This document shows positions 7,359 through 14,528 of a stretch of 15,444 bases of DNA, piece by piece. The DNA comes from Acidobacteriota bacterium. GTDB lineage: Bacteria; Acidobacteriota; Terriglobia; Acidiferrales; UBA7541. The stretch covers positions 1-15,444 of the forward strand of contig QHYO01000583.1 of assembly GCA_003224135.1 (NCBI GenBank), given 5' to 3'. A program made the position numbers and the translations under genes. Each line of letters opens with the position of its first letter. The stretch's first letter is position 1. The notes beneath the pieces are model-generated. The model saw only the letters and a program-made list of their open reading frames with translations. It did not search any database and was not told the DNA's origin.

Positions 7359-8579
7359 ATGCGAAATATCGCAATGATCGTGGCGCTGCTTGCTGCTGTG
7401 CCTCTGGCGGCGCAGGAGCCGAAACAGGAGCCTACGCCTGCTCCTACGCTGGAGAAGCCCGGAATGGCGCCGGCTACAGACGAGCCGAAACCCGTAGTGA
7501 AGCCGAAGGCGGCCGCGCCCGTGAAGGCAAATCCCGATAGTGGAAAGACAGTCGAAGAAATCATCGCGCGAGTGAACAATGAAATTATCACGCGCTCGGA
7601 GTACGACAAGTCGCTGGCGACCGCGGACGAGGAAGTGCGGCAGGATTGCCAGGGCAAGTGCACGCCGGAGCAGCTGCAGGCGGCGCTGGCAGACCGCAAG
7701 AAAACGACGCTCCGTGACTTCATTGATCAATCGTTGCTTGCGCAGCGCGGCAAAGACATGGGAATCAGCGTCGAGACGGATGTAGTGAAGCAACTCGACC
7801 AGATTCGCATTTCCAACAAGCTGGGCAGCATGGACGATCTGGAAAAGGCGGTCAGCAGCCAGGGACTGAACTGGGAAGATTTCAAGAACGGTATTCGAAA
7901 CCGGATTCTGACGCAGAAGGTGATCAGTCAGGAAGTTGGGTCGCACATTTCTATCGGAGAGAGTGACGGACGGAAATATTACGAGGAGCATAAGGCAGAA
8001 TTCGTACGTCCGGAACAGGTGGCGCTGCGGGAAATTATCGTGAGTACGGATGGAAAGAAGGAAGCGGAACTTCCGGATCTGAAGAAAAAGGCGGAGACAG
8101 CCCTTAAGCGTGTGAAAGACGGCGAAGATTTCGGCGAAATAGCAAAACGGCTTTCCGACGGCAGCACCAAGGAACAAGGCGGATATATCGGCATGTTCAA
8201 GCGCGGAGAGCTTGCGAAGCAACTCGAAGACACCGTGTTCAAGATGAAGAAAAACGAGTTGACCGACGTCCTCGAGACAAAACAAGGCTTTCTGGTGATG
8301 CAGGTTCTGGAGCATTACGACGAGGGCGAGCAGTCCTTCGAGAAAGTGAAAAACGAGATCATGGACCGGCTGTACAACGAAAAACTGGAGCCAGCGGCGC
8401 GTGAGTACTTGAAGACGTTGCGCGAGCAGAGCTACGTCGTGATCAAACCGGGTTATGCGGAATTGGCAGGTGGCGGCAACTCTGAAATTCAGGAAGTAAG
8501 CACCACACCCGAAACCACCAAGCAGAAGAAGGCGCGCAAGAAATATATTTTGTTCGGTAAGAAGAAGACCTCAGCCTGA
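7359..8579 (+). CDS. SurA/PpiC-like periplasmic chaperone with a degenerate parvulin domain
   Basis: This secreted protein of about 406 residues should help outer-membrane or periplasmic proteins fold. It begins with a signal peptide (MRNIAMIVALLAAVPLAAQ) with likely cleavage near AA-Q, followed by a Pro/Ala/Lys-rich linker to about residue 60. A SurA N-terminal-type helical domain runs from VEEIIARVNNEIIT to about residue 215. A parvulin domain follows (about 218-320) with the FGEIAKRLSDG and GGYIGMF blocks, and a Lys-rich C-terminus ends the protein. Both parvulin active-site histidines appear replaced: the usual HILV reads REIIV (Arg about 224) and the later GFHI reads GFLV (Leu about 312). 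It is probably a chaperone with little isomerase activity; that is inference. GAGGGA shortly upstream favours the ATG at 7359; a GTG at 7347 in the same frame is the alternative. Its stop overlaps the next start by one base. Confidence 0.87.
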   Translation: MRNIAMIVALLAAVPLAAQEPKQEPTPAPTLEKPGMAPATDEPKPVVKPKAAAPVKANPDSGKTVEEIIARVNNEIITRSEYDKSLATADEEVRQDCQGKCTPEQLQAALADRKKTTLRDFIDQSLLAQRGKDMGISVETDVVKQLDQIRISNKLGSMDDLEKAVSSQGLNWEDFKNGIRNRILTQKVISQEVGSHISIGESDGRKYYEEHKAEFVRPEQVALREIIVSTDGKKEAELPDLKKKAETALKRVKDGEDFGEIAKRLSDGSTKEQGGYIGMFKRGELAKQLEDTVFKMKKNELTDVLETKQGFLVMQVLEHYDEGEQSFEKVKNEIMDRLYNEKLEPAAREYLKTLREQSYVVIKPGYAELAGGGNSEIQEVSTTPETTKQKKARKKYILFGKKKTSA

Positions 8580-9574
8580 TGAAAACATTGTTCGTCTCGG
8601 ATTTGACTGGCGAGCAGTCGATTACGACCTTTCTCCTCGTGCGCGCGAAAGAGATTCGTAGCACCAAGGAGGGGAAGCAGTATCTCCGGATGGAGCTTGG
8701 CGACCGGAGCGGCACCATCGAAGCCCGCATGTGGACCAAATTTGAGCTGCTGGTTCACGACATTGCGCGCGATGATTTTGTGAAAGTCGAAGGCCGTGTC
8801 GAGCTATATCGAGATCGGCCGCAACTTTCGCTGTTGCAACTACGCAAGGCCCGCCCCGAAGAAATTGAGCTTGCGGATTTTCTTCCTCACACCAAGGAAG
8901 ATGTCGAGAAGATGTATGCGCAGCTGCTCGATTATGCGAAAGCTATTCGCAATACCTGGCTGCAGCAGCTTGTATCGAGCATCGTGAATGATCCCGCGAT
9001 TTCCACGCGCTACAAGAAAGCGCCTGCCGCCAAGGTAATGCATCACGCCTACCTCGGCGGACTACTGGAGCACGTCGTTGGCCTCTGCGGGCTGGCAAAG
9101 CAAGTTGCGGAGCATTATCCGGAACTCGATCTCGACTTGCTGCTTACCGTTGCGATTTTGCACGACGTCGGAAAGCTTGACGAGCTGTGCTATACGCGTG
9201 CGATCGGTTACACGACAGGTGGACAACTGCTCGGCCACATCGTCATGGAACTGGAAACGGTTCTTCGCGCCGTAGACAAGATCCCCGGATTCCCGGCCGA
9301 GCTAAAAACGGTTGTGCAACACCTTCTGATCAGCCATCACGGCGAATATGAGTTCGGGTCGCCAAAACTTCCCATGATTCGCGAAGCGCTGGTATTTCAC
9401 TATCTGGACGATCTGGATTCGAAAATGGCGGCAGTCCGCGCAGCGCTCGCCAGTGAATCGGGCGATGAGGAATGGTCGGCCTATAGCGGTGCACTGCAGC
9501 GAAAATTCCTGAAGCTTGACCACTACCTGAAGACCGCGAACTCAAACAGCGAAAAAGCCAAGCAGGACACCTGA
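8579..9574 (+). CDS. YhaM-like 3'-5' exoribonuclease (OB fold plus HD domain)
   Basis: This is a 331-residue cytoplasmic nuclease. Residues 1-95 look like an OB-fold nucleic-acid-binding domain (AKEIRSTKEGKQYLRMELGDRSG, then VKVEGRVELYRD). An HD-type metal-dependent phosphohydrolase domain follows, with HH at 155-156, His165 in GGLLEHVVG, the HD pair at 195-196 in AILHDVGKLDE, HH at 253-254 in ISHHGEYEFGSP, and a late Asp in YLDDLDSKM. This order matches Bacillus YhaM and Staphylococcus Cbf1, which trim RNA and single-stranded DNA from the 3' end. The function is transferred from that family. The ATG overlaps the upstream stop (TGATG), so translation is almost certainly coupled to the chaperone gene. 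All expected HD metal ligands appear present. The alternative is a general HD phosphohydrolase, but the N-terminal OB domain argues for the nuclease. Confidence 0.87.
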   Translation: MKTLFVSDLTGEQSITTFLLVRAKEIRSTKEGKQYLRMELGDRSGTIEARMWTKFELLVHDIARDDFVKVEGRVELYRDRPQLSLLQLRKARPEEIELADFLPHTKEDVEKMYAQLLDYAKAIRNTWLQQLVSSIVNDPAISTRYKKAPAAKVMHHAYLGGLLEHVVGLCGLAKQVAEHYPELDLDLLLTVAILHDVGKLDELCYTRAIGYTTGGQLLGHIVMELETVLRAVDKIPGFPAELKTVVQHLLISHHGEYEFGSPKLPMIREALVFHYLDDLDSKMAAVRAALASESGDEEWSAYSGALQRKFLKLDHYLKTANSNSEKAKQDT

Positions 9575-9596
9575 AAACTGCGTTAAAGTTGAAGGG

Positions 9597-10658
9597 ATGA
9601 TTCCCGCACAATTCCAAATCAGGGATCTGACGATCCGCCCGGCGGCAGTGCTTGCGCCCATGGCCGGAGTCACGGACACGCTTTTTCGCCGCGTGATTCG
9701 TGGCCTCGGCGGCTGCGGGCTGCTGATGACGGAGTTCACCAGCTCCGAAGGCATCACGCGCAACGCCAAGAAAACTCTGCGCTATCTGTTTTTTCAGCCC
9801 GATGAACATCCGATTACGGCGCAACTCTTCGGCGCCAGTCCAAGCGTGATGGCCGATGCGGCAAAGATGGTCGAAGATCACGGCTTCGACGCAGTCGATA
9901 TCAACCTCGGCTGCCCCGCCAAGAAAGTCGTGAAGTGCGGTGGGTCGGGCTTGCTGCGCGACTTGGATTTGCTCGAACAGATTTTTCGCGCCGTGCGGTC
10001 GGCGGTGCGCATTCCGCTTACCATCAAGCTCCGCGCGGGTTGGGATGAAAAATCAATTGTCGCTGTCGAAGTAGCGAAGCTGGCCGAATCGGTTGGAGTG
10101 GAAGCGGTTGCGGTTCATCCACGTACGCGCCTGCAAGGGTATAGCGGGCAGGCAGACTGGAAGATCATCGCGGCGGTGAAGGAGGCCGTGAGCATTCCGG
10201 TGATCGGGAATGGCGATATTCAGAAACCTGAAGACGCTGCTCGAATTGCGGAACAAACGAATTGCGACGCCGTGATGATCGGACGCGCGGCCGCTACGAA
10301 CCCGTGGATTTTTTCCCAGATGGTAGAGTTCCGCGAAACGGGAAGTTACCGCCAACCGACCGACGCCCACCGCCATCAGTTACTTTCTCGCTACTACAAA
10401 GAAATTAAGCTGGCCGATCAGCCCGATGCTGTGGGAAAAATGAAACAGTTCGCTTGCTGGTTTACGCACGGTGTTGGAAACGGAAGCGAGCTCAGACGAA
10501 CGGTTCACGAAGCACGGACGCCCGCCGAAGTGCTTGATGCAGTGGAACGCTTTTTTGAGCGCCAGGCAGCCGTAGGGATTGAACCGGATGCGGTACTCCG
10601 AAACGAGGTGCCGTCGGATCATGCAAACGAGCACGCAACTTTCGAAACAGCGGGCTGA
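9597..10658 (+). CDS. dusB: tRNA-dihydrouridine synthase, DusB type
   Basis: This 353-residue FMN enzyme reduces specific uridines of the tRNA D-loop to dihydrouridine using NAD(P)H. The TIM-barrel signatures are present in order: LAPMAGVTD (residues 19-27), TEFTSSEG, AQLFGASP, and the catalytic Cys106 in DINLGCPAKK, which donates a proton to the substrate. IKLRAGWD, the substrate-side VHPRTR, and the FMN-phosphate loops GNGDI and MIGRAAATNPWIF follow. The C-terminal helical domain (MKQFACWFTHGVG) recognises tRNA. Its length is slightly above that of E. coli DusB (321) because of a C-terminal extension, which overlaps the next gene. It begins 22 nt after the nuclease gene. A GAAGGG touches the ATG at 9597, too close for ideal spacing; no better in-frame start was seen. 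A TTAAAG at 9583-9588 is a weak -10 candidate. Confidence 0.95.
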   Translation: MIPAQFQIRDLTIRPAAVLAPMAGVTDTLFRRVIRGLGGCGLLMTEFTSSEGITRNAKKTLRYLFFQPDEHPITAQLFGASPSVMADAAKMVEDHGFDAVDINLGCPAKKVVKCGGSGLLRDLDLLEQIFRAVRSAVRIPLTIKLRAGWDEKSIVAVEVAKLAESVGVEAVAVHPRTRLQGYSGQADWKIIAAVKEAVSIPVIGNGDIQKPEDAARIAEQTNCDAVMIGRAAATNPWIFSQMVEFRETGSYRQPTDAHRHQLLSRYYKEIKLADQPDAVGKMKQFACWFTHGVGNGSELRRTVHEARTPAEVLDAVERFFERQAAVGIEPDAVLRNEVPSDHANEHATFETAG

Positions 10659-10980
10659 ACGAAGAATTTCCGTGCGGCTGCCCATGCAGGTGACCGGTCG
10701 CGATTCCCGCGGAGTGGTCTTTACCGAAGAAACTTCCAGTGAAAATTTGTGCAGAAACGGTGCTGCTTTCGTGACGCGCTTTGAAGTGACGATTGGCTCC
10801 GATCTCGATATTCGCATTCCGATGTCGCACGCAGCCTGGCGGCGGGACGATCCAGACTTTGCGACGCGCGGCCGAGTCGTTCACGTTGCAGCGGCAAGTG
10901 GGCCGGCTGAACGTCTCGTCGGGGTTCAGTTCACCGGTCCCCGATTTCAGCGAGTATTTCGATCAGAGTCCGCCGCGTAA
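10621..10980 (+). CDS. PilZ-domain protein, probable c-di-GMP effector with variant motif
   Basis: This is a small single-domain protein of 119 residues. It shows the PilZ arginine motif near the N-terminus (RAERRISVRLPM, Arg14, Arg15 and Arg19) and a beta-barrel-like continuation with GRVVHV and VGVQFTGP. In typical PilZ domains a [D/N]xSxxG motif follows and binds c-di-GMP; here the equivalent segment reads NLCRNG (42-47), with Cys in place of Ser. PilZ proteins relay c-di-GMP to motility, exopolysaccharide or gene control; the target is not shown by context. The ATG at 10621 lies 38 nt inside the dusB frame, with GAGGTG about 10 nt upstream. An in-frame TTG at 10579 would lengthen it by 14 residues. 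It ends the plus-strand run and faces rsmI convergently across 37 bp, where I see no strong hairpin terminator. Confidence 0.75.
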   Translation: MQTSTQLSKQRAERRISVRLPMQVTGRDSRGVVFTEETSSENLCRNGAAFVTRFEVTIGSDLDIRIPMSHAAWRRDDPDFATRGRVVHVAAASGPAERLVGVQFTGPRFQRVFRSESAA

Positions 10981-11017
10981 TTCGAAACAGCACCTACTTG
11001 ATCAATTTCGCAGAAAT

Positions 11018-11902
11018 CTATTCGATCGAGCCGCCGCCTGAATCCTCCGATTCCAGGTGAAGTTCCTGGTACGCCGCGCGTTTGCTTAAGCCACGTTCCT
11101 TGGCGGCCAACTTTAGCGCTTCCTTGCGATCCAGTTTTGCTTGACGAATCAACTCGTCGACGCGGTCAGCCAGGCTCTGCGAGGTGTCGCGCAAGGCAGA
11201 CTTCTCTTCGGCGGGCACCGGGCCGATGAGCAAAGTAATCTCGCCTCGCGCCGGCTTCTCGGCCAGAGACGCCGCCAGCTCGGCGAGCGAGCCGCGTCGG
11301 AACTCTTCGTGGAGTTTGGTTACTTCGCGCGCGATACAGGCCGGGCGGTCGCCAAGAATTTCGTGCGCGTCAATCAAGGTTTCTTCGATCCGGTGAGGTG
11401 CTTCGTAGAAAATGATGGTGCGGTCTTCGATGCGGAGCCTCTCGAGCGCGCGACGCCGTTCACCACTGCGTGCGGGAAGAAATCCGGCAAAAAGAAATTC
11501 CTCGTTTGGCAAACCCGAAGCGGAAAGAGCCGCCAGCAGCGCTGAGGGGCCGGGAATTGGCACGACTCGTATGCGGTGGCGCAGACACAAGGTCACAAGC
11601 CGATACCCCGGATCACTGACGAGCGGCACGCCGGCGTCGCTGACCAGCGCAATTTGCGCACCCTGCTCCATCGCGACGACAAGTTCGGGCGCCCGCGTCA
11701 GCTCGTTGTGTTCATGGTAGCTGACGAGCGGCTTCCGAATGTTGTAGTGGCTGAGAAGCTTTTGCGTGTGCCGCGTGTCTTCGCAGGCAATCTGGTCGAC
11801 TTCTTTCAAGATGCGGAGCGCACGCAGGGTAATGTCCTCAAGGTTGCCGATGGGTGTGGCAACGAGGTAAAGGCATACTTGACGGCCGCTTGAGTGCTCC
11901 AT
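11018..11902 (-). CDS. rsmI: 16S rRNA (cytidine1402-2'-O)-methyltransferase RsmI
   Basis: RsmI uses S-adenosylmethionine to 2'-O-methylate C1402 in the decoding centre of 16S rRNA. The 294-residue protein carries the tetrapyrrole-methylase-fold signatures of this family in order: LVATPIGNLEDIT near residue 13, CEDTRHTQKLL, SDAGVPLVSDPGY (the SAM-binding region), PGPSALLAALSASGLP, FAGFLPARSGER and FYEAPHRIEETL. A C-terminal helical extension with SKRAAYQELH resembles the RsmI tail. Length agrees with E. coli RsmI (286). The gene diverges from the FmdB gene across an 80-bp region. There is no recognisable ribosome binding site; instead a -10-like TAGACT ends only 6 nt before the ATG, suggesting a leaderless mRNA. 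Confidence 0.96.
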   Translation of the reverse strand: MEHSSGRQVCLYLVATPIGNLEDITLRALRILKEVDQIACEDTRHTQKLLSHYNIRKPLVSYHEHNELTRAPELVVAMEQGAQIALVSDAGVPLVSDPGYRLVTLCLRHRIRVVPIPGPSALLAALSASGLPNEEFLFAGFLPARSGERRRALERLRIEDRTIIFYEAPHRIEETLIDAHEILGDRPACIAREVTKLHEEFRRGSLAELAASLAEKPARGEITLLIGPVPAEEKSALRDTSQSLADRVDELIRQAKLDRKEALKLAAKERGLSKRAAYQELHLESEDSGGGSIE

Positions 11903-11908
11903 GCAAGC

Positions 11909-11917
11909 AGTCTAGCA
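11909..11917 (-). promoter_or_regulatory. Extended -10 promoter of rsmI, probably leaderless
   Basis: On the minus strand the sequence reads TGCTAGACT, then six bases, then the rsmI ATG. A -10 hexamer normally lies 6-7 nt before the transcription start, so the mRNA would begin at or next to the start codon. The absence of a Shine-Dalgarno sequence agrees with this. Confidence 0.5.
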
Positions 11918-11940
11918 TGCGCGTTCGCCGATAGCGTGCG

Positions 11941-11949
11941 TGCTATACT
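11941..11949 (+). promoter_or_regulatory. Extended -10 promoter of the FmdB-family gene
   Basis: TGCTATACT matches TGnTATAAT at all but one position of the hexamer. The best -35 is a weak GCGTTC about 17 nt upstream. The predicted start near 11956 gives a leader of about 27 nt that contains the strong GGAGGG ribosome binding site. Confidence 0.55.
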
Positions 11950-11969
11950 GCGGTCTTCAAGACAAAATT

Positions 11970-11975
11970 GGAGGG
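11970..11975 (+). promoter_or_regulatory. Ribosome binding site deciding the GTG start of the FmdB gene
   Basis: GGAGGG sits 7 nt before the GTG at 11983. An in-frame TTG at 11968 overlaps this site and so is not the start. Confidence 0.7.
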
Positions 11976-11982
11976 AATCGCA

Positions 11983-12297
11983 GTGCCACTGTACGAGTAC
12001 AAATGTGTGAAGTGCGGAAAAAAGACGGAAAAGATCGAAAGCGTTTCGGGACCGCACCTGAAAAAGTGTCCTCATTGCGGTGGCAAAGTGGAGCGGCTGC
12101 AGTCCGCACCGGCGATCCAGTTCAAGGGATCGGGCTGGTATGTGACGGATTACGCCGGCAAATCAAACGCGAAGGATAGCGCGTCTTCCGATTCATCCAC
12201 AGGTACCGAGAAGAAAGATTCACCCGCGAAGGAATCGGTAAAAGAGACGCCTCCGGCAAAAGAAACGAAGGAAAAGAAGTCCGCCGGTAAAAAATAG
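11983..12297 (+). CDS. FmdB-family zinc-ribbon protein with charged C-terminal tail
   Basis: This is a 104-residue protein. It begins with the standard FmdB N-terminus (PLYEYKC) and carries two Cys pairs, CVKCGKK and CPHCGGK, about 22 residues apart, which would hold one zinc ion as a ribbon. A conserved GSGWYVTDY segment follows near residue 60. The remaining 35 or so residues are a low-complexity Lys/Glu/Ser/Pro/Thr tail that is probably disordered. The family is named for a putative regulator of formamidase genes, but its real role is not established and DNA binding is unproven. The GTG start is chosen for the GGAGGG upstream and the family N-terminus. The gene is monocistronic: it diverges from rsmI and converges on galU, leaving 25 bp in which I see no clear terminator hairpin. 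Confidence 0.87.
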   Translation: MPLYEYKCVKCGKKTEKIESVSGPHLKKCPHCGGKVERLQSAPAIQFKGSGWYVTDYAGKSNAKDSASSDSSTGTEKKDSPAKESVKETPPAKETKEKKSAGKK

Positions 12298-12322
12298 ATT
12301 TCAGAGCCAATGGCAAGCGCGG

Positions 12323-13243
12323 CTAAAACTTACGTCCCTTTAAATAGCTTCGGAAAGGCTCGCCCAATTCCTTGTTTTGCAGGGCGAGCTCGACGGTAGC
12401 GATCAGGAATCCAAGTTTGTCGCCCGCATCGTAGGAAATCCCTTCATAGATGTAAGCCCAGAGCCCCTGTTCCTTCGCGAGAAGCTTCAGCGCATCGGTA
12501 AGTTGAATCTCGCCCCCGGCGCCGGGCTTGGTGCGTTCCAGACATTCGAAAATCGCCGGTGGCAAGACATAACGGCCGGTGATCGACAGGTTCGACGGGG
12601 CTTCGGCCGGCTTTGGCTTTTCGACGAGTTCGCGAATGCGAAGCAAACGCTCCCCGAATTGTCCTTGCGGCGCGGGATCTCCGGCAACTATTCCATAAAG
12701 GTGTGTTTTCTCTCGCGGAACTTCCTCCACCGCAATGGCGCCGATACCAGTCGCTTCATAAACCCTAATGAGTTGTTCGGTCGCAGGATTTTCGCCCGGG
12801 ATCAGAACGTCGCCGAGCAGCACGGCGAACGGTTCATCGCCGACCAGATCCTTGGCGACCAGCACGGCGTGTCCCAGTCCGAGCGGTTCCTTCTGTCGCG
12901 TGTAACTGACCTGCACCATGTCGCTGATGTGGCGCACCATTTCGGCCTGATCCGATCGGCCCTTTTCTTCCAGAAACCGTTCCAGCGTCGGGTTGTAGTC
13001 GAAATGATCTTCGATGGAATTCTTGCCTTTTCCGGTCACGATGATCACGTGTTCGATGCCGCTGGCAACGCATTCCTCGACTACATACTGAATCTGCGGC
13101 TTGTCCACGACGTTTAACATTTCTTTTGGCTGCGCTTTGGTCGCGGGCAAAAAGCGCGTGCCAAGGCCTGCGGCGGGCAGCACTGCTTTGCGAACTTTTT
13201 TGATTGGCGAGGGATTTCCGGTGAAGCCGGTCGATTGACTCAT
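12323..13243 (-). CDS. galU: UTP-glucose-1-phosphate uridylyltransferase GalU
   Basis: GalU makes UDP-glucose from UTP and glucose 1-phosphate, feeding glycan, trehalose and envelope polysaccharide synthesis in the cytoplasm. The 306-residue protein has the nucleotide-binding loop AAGLGTRFLPATKA (24-37) with the following PKEM, then VTGKGKNSIEDHFD, EPLGLGHAV, the metal-site LLGDVL, and the sugar-binding GGEIQLTDAL near the C-terminus. Length agrees with E. coli GalU (302). The N-terminus carries about 15 extra polar residues (SQSTGFTGNPSPIKK) before the usual KAVLPAAG start. No Shine-Dalgarno sequence is visible before the ATG at 13243. A TTTAAT ending 8 nt before the ATG could be a -10 of a nearly leaderless transcript, without a convincing -35. 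The gene diverges from tsaD and converges on the FmdB gene. Confidence 0.95.
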   Translation of the reverse strand: MSQSTGFTGNPSPIKKVRKAVLPAAGLGTRFLPATKAQPKEMLNVVDKPQIQYVVEECVASGIEHVIIVTGKGKNSIEDHFDYNPTLERFLEEKGRSDQAEMVRHISDMVQVSYTRQKEPLGLGHAVLVAKDLVGDEPFAVLLGDVLIPGENPATEQLIRVYEATGIGAIAVEEVPREKTHLYGIVAGDPAPQGQFGERLLRIRELVEKPKPAEAPSNLSITGRYVLPPAIFECLERTKPGAGGEIQLTDALKLLAKEQGLWAYIYEGISYDAGDKLGFLIATVELALQNKELGEPFRSYLKGRKF

Positions 13244-13329
13244 GATTTCAGATTAAAGAAGAGCTGAAAATTTACAATCGGATTCTTAGTGTAGGGTGCG
13301 TGGTGGGAAAGATTCTGGTTTCGGCCGCG

Positions 13330-13338
13330 TGCTAGCAT
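13330..13338 (+). promoter_or_regulatory. Extended -10 promoter candidate of tsaD
   Basis: TGCTAGCAT fits TGnTAnnnT. Transcription would start near 13345, immediately before GGGGAG (13346-13351). This would exclude the in-frame ATG at 13337, which lies inside the hexamer, and favours the ATG at 13364. Confidence 0.4.
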
Positions 13339-13363
13339 GTTGGTTGGGGAGTTGAAACATCCG

Positions 13364-14491
13364 ATGAGCATTCGGATTCTGGGGATCGAGTCGTCTTGCG
13401 ATGAAACAGCCGCGGCCGTCGTAATTGACGGGCGGGAGATCTTGTCGAGCGTCGTCGCCTCGCAGATTGATATTCACGGCAAATATGGCGGTGTGGTACC
13501 CGAGCTGGCGTCACGGGAACACTTGCGCAGAATTGTGCCGGTCGTGCGCGAGGCGCTCGAGCAGGCCAACTTAAGTTTGCGAGACGTGGATGCGATTGCT
13601 GTGACGCAAGGCCCAGGGCTGGTCGGATCGCTGCTTGTAGGAATTACCTTTGGCAAGACTCTTGCGGAATCCTTGGGCAAGCCGCTGGTCCCAGTCAACC
13701 ATCTGGAAGGTCATGTTCACGCGGTATTTCTGGAAGCGCACAAATCAGCAATCGCGCCTGCCCTGCCTGCCGTGTGCCTCATCGTTTCAGGCGGCCATAC
13801 GGTGCTCTACGAAATTCAGTTTAAGGATGGCCAAAGCGTTGATGCCGGTTCGTTGTGGTCGTACCGGAAAATCGGACAAACACGCGACGACGCAGCCGGC
13901 GAAGCCTACGACAAAGTTTCCAAATTGCTTGGTCTCGGATATCCAGGCGGTCCAATTCTCGATCGTCTTGCGGCAGCGGCAGGGAACGTACCCGCGCCCG
14001 TGAAGTTTGCTGCAACGAAAATGCGAGGCAATACGTACGATTTCAGTTTCAGTGGCTTAAAGACAGCGGTTCTCTATCACTTGCGGGAAAATCCGGATTA
14101 CCTGCCCGAAATTCAGGCCCGGGAATCGGCAATCGCTCGCGGCGAGCGGCAATTCGATCAGTTGCTGCCGCTGTGCGGCGCGAAGACGCTTGGATTGGTC
14201 CGTGAATTTCAGAATGCAGTCGTGCGCGATTTGGTCGAGCGGACTTTGCGGGCTGCCGAAGGGATAGGCGTGCCGACGGTGCTTGTGTCAGGCGGTGTGG
14301 CGGCGAACCGTCAGCTGCGCGCAAGTTTTGAAGAACGGGCGCTTAGCGCAGGTCTGAAGGTCTATTTCCCGAGCCCGGCGCTTTCGACCGACAATGCGGC
14401 GATGATTGCCGCTGCCGCCTATCCGCGTTTCGCAAACAAGATTTTCGCGGATATTTCGCTGAATGCGTCGGCCTCGCTCCCAATCGAATAA
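13364..14491 (+). CDS. tsaD: tRNA N6-threonylcarbamoyladenosine biosynthesis protein TsaD
   Basis: TsaD transfers the threonylcarbamoyl group from threonylcarbamoyl-AMP to A37 of ANN-decoding tRNAs, working with TsaB and TsaE. The 375-residue ASKHA-fold protein has GIESSCDET at the N-terminus, GGVVPELASREH, AVTQGPGLVGSLLVG, the metal ligands His113 and His117 in HLEGHVHA, SGGHT, DDAAGEAYDKV, GYPGGP, FSGLKT, SGGVAANRQLR, and the C-terminal metal ligand Asp343 in STDNAAM. It is about 38 residues longer than E. coli TsaD (337). The extra length lies in a short insert after SGGHT and a larger one of roughly 26 residues after FSGLKT (DYLPEIQARE region). The ATG at 13364 gives the family N-terminus; a GGGGAG lies 12 nt upstream, further than ideal. 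An in-frame ATG at 13337 would add nine atypical residues. Confidence 0.96.
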   Translation: MSIRILGIESSCDETAAAVVIDGREILSSVVASQIDIHGKYGGVVPELASREHLRRIVPVVREALEQANLSLRDVDAIAVTQGPGLVGSLLVGITFGKTLAESLGKPLVPVNHLEGHVHAVFLEAHKSAIAPALPAVCLIVSGGHTVLYEIQFKDGQSVDAGSLWSYRKIGQTRDDAAGEAYDKVSKLLGLGYPGGPILDRLAAAAGNVPAPVKFAATKMRGNTYDFSFSGLKTAVLYHLRENPDYLPEIQARESAIARGERQFDQLLPLCGAKTLGLVREFQNAVVRDLVERTLRAAEGIGVPTVLVSGGVAANRQLRASFEERALSAGLKVYFPSPALSTDNAAMIAAAAYPRFANKIFADISLNASASLPIE

Positions 14492-14528
14492 TTCGCCGTC
14501 GGCGTGTTTCACCTACCACTCTCGCGAC

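Noticed and set aside
7272..8315. Long antisense open frame (347 codons) opposite the SurA-like gene
   Set aside because: It is the mirror of a well-supported coding frame, has no recognisable domain, and is rich in Leu, Arg and His as expected for antisense of a high-GC gene.
10998..11005. TTGATCAA palindrome between PilZ and rsmI
   Set aside because: An eight-base palindrome is expected by chance and it lies at the 3' ends of both genes, where an operator is unlikely.
12298..12322. GCCAATGGC palindrome between the convergent FmdB and galU genes
   Set aside because: It leaves a one-base loop, is very short and lacks a T run, so it is not a credible terminator.
14494..14504. Short hairpin CGCC-GTC-GGCG after tsaD as a terminator
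   Set aside because: The stem is only four base pairs and is not followed by a T run.
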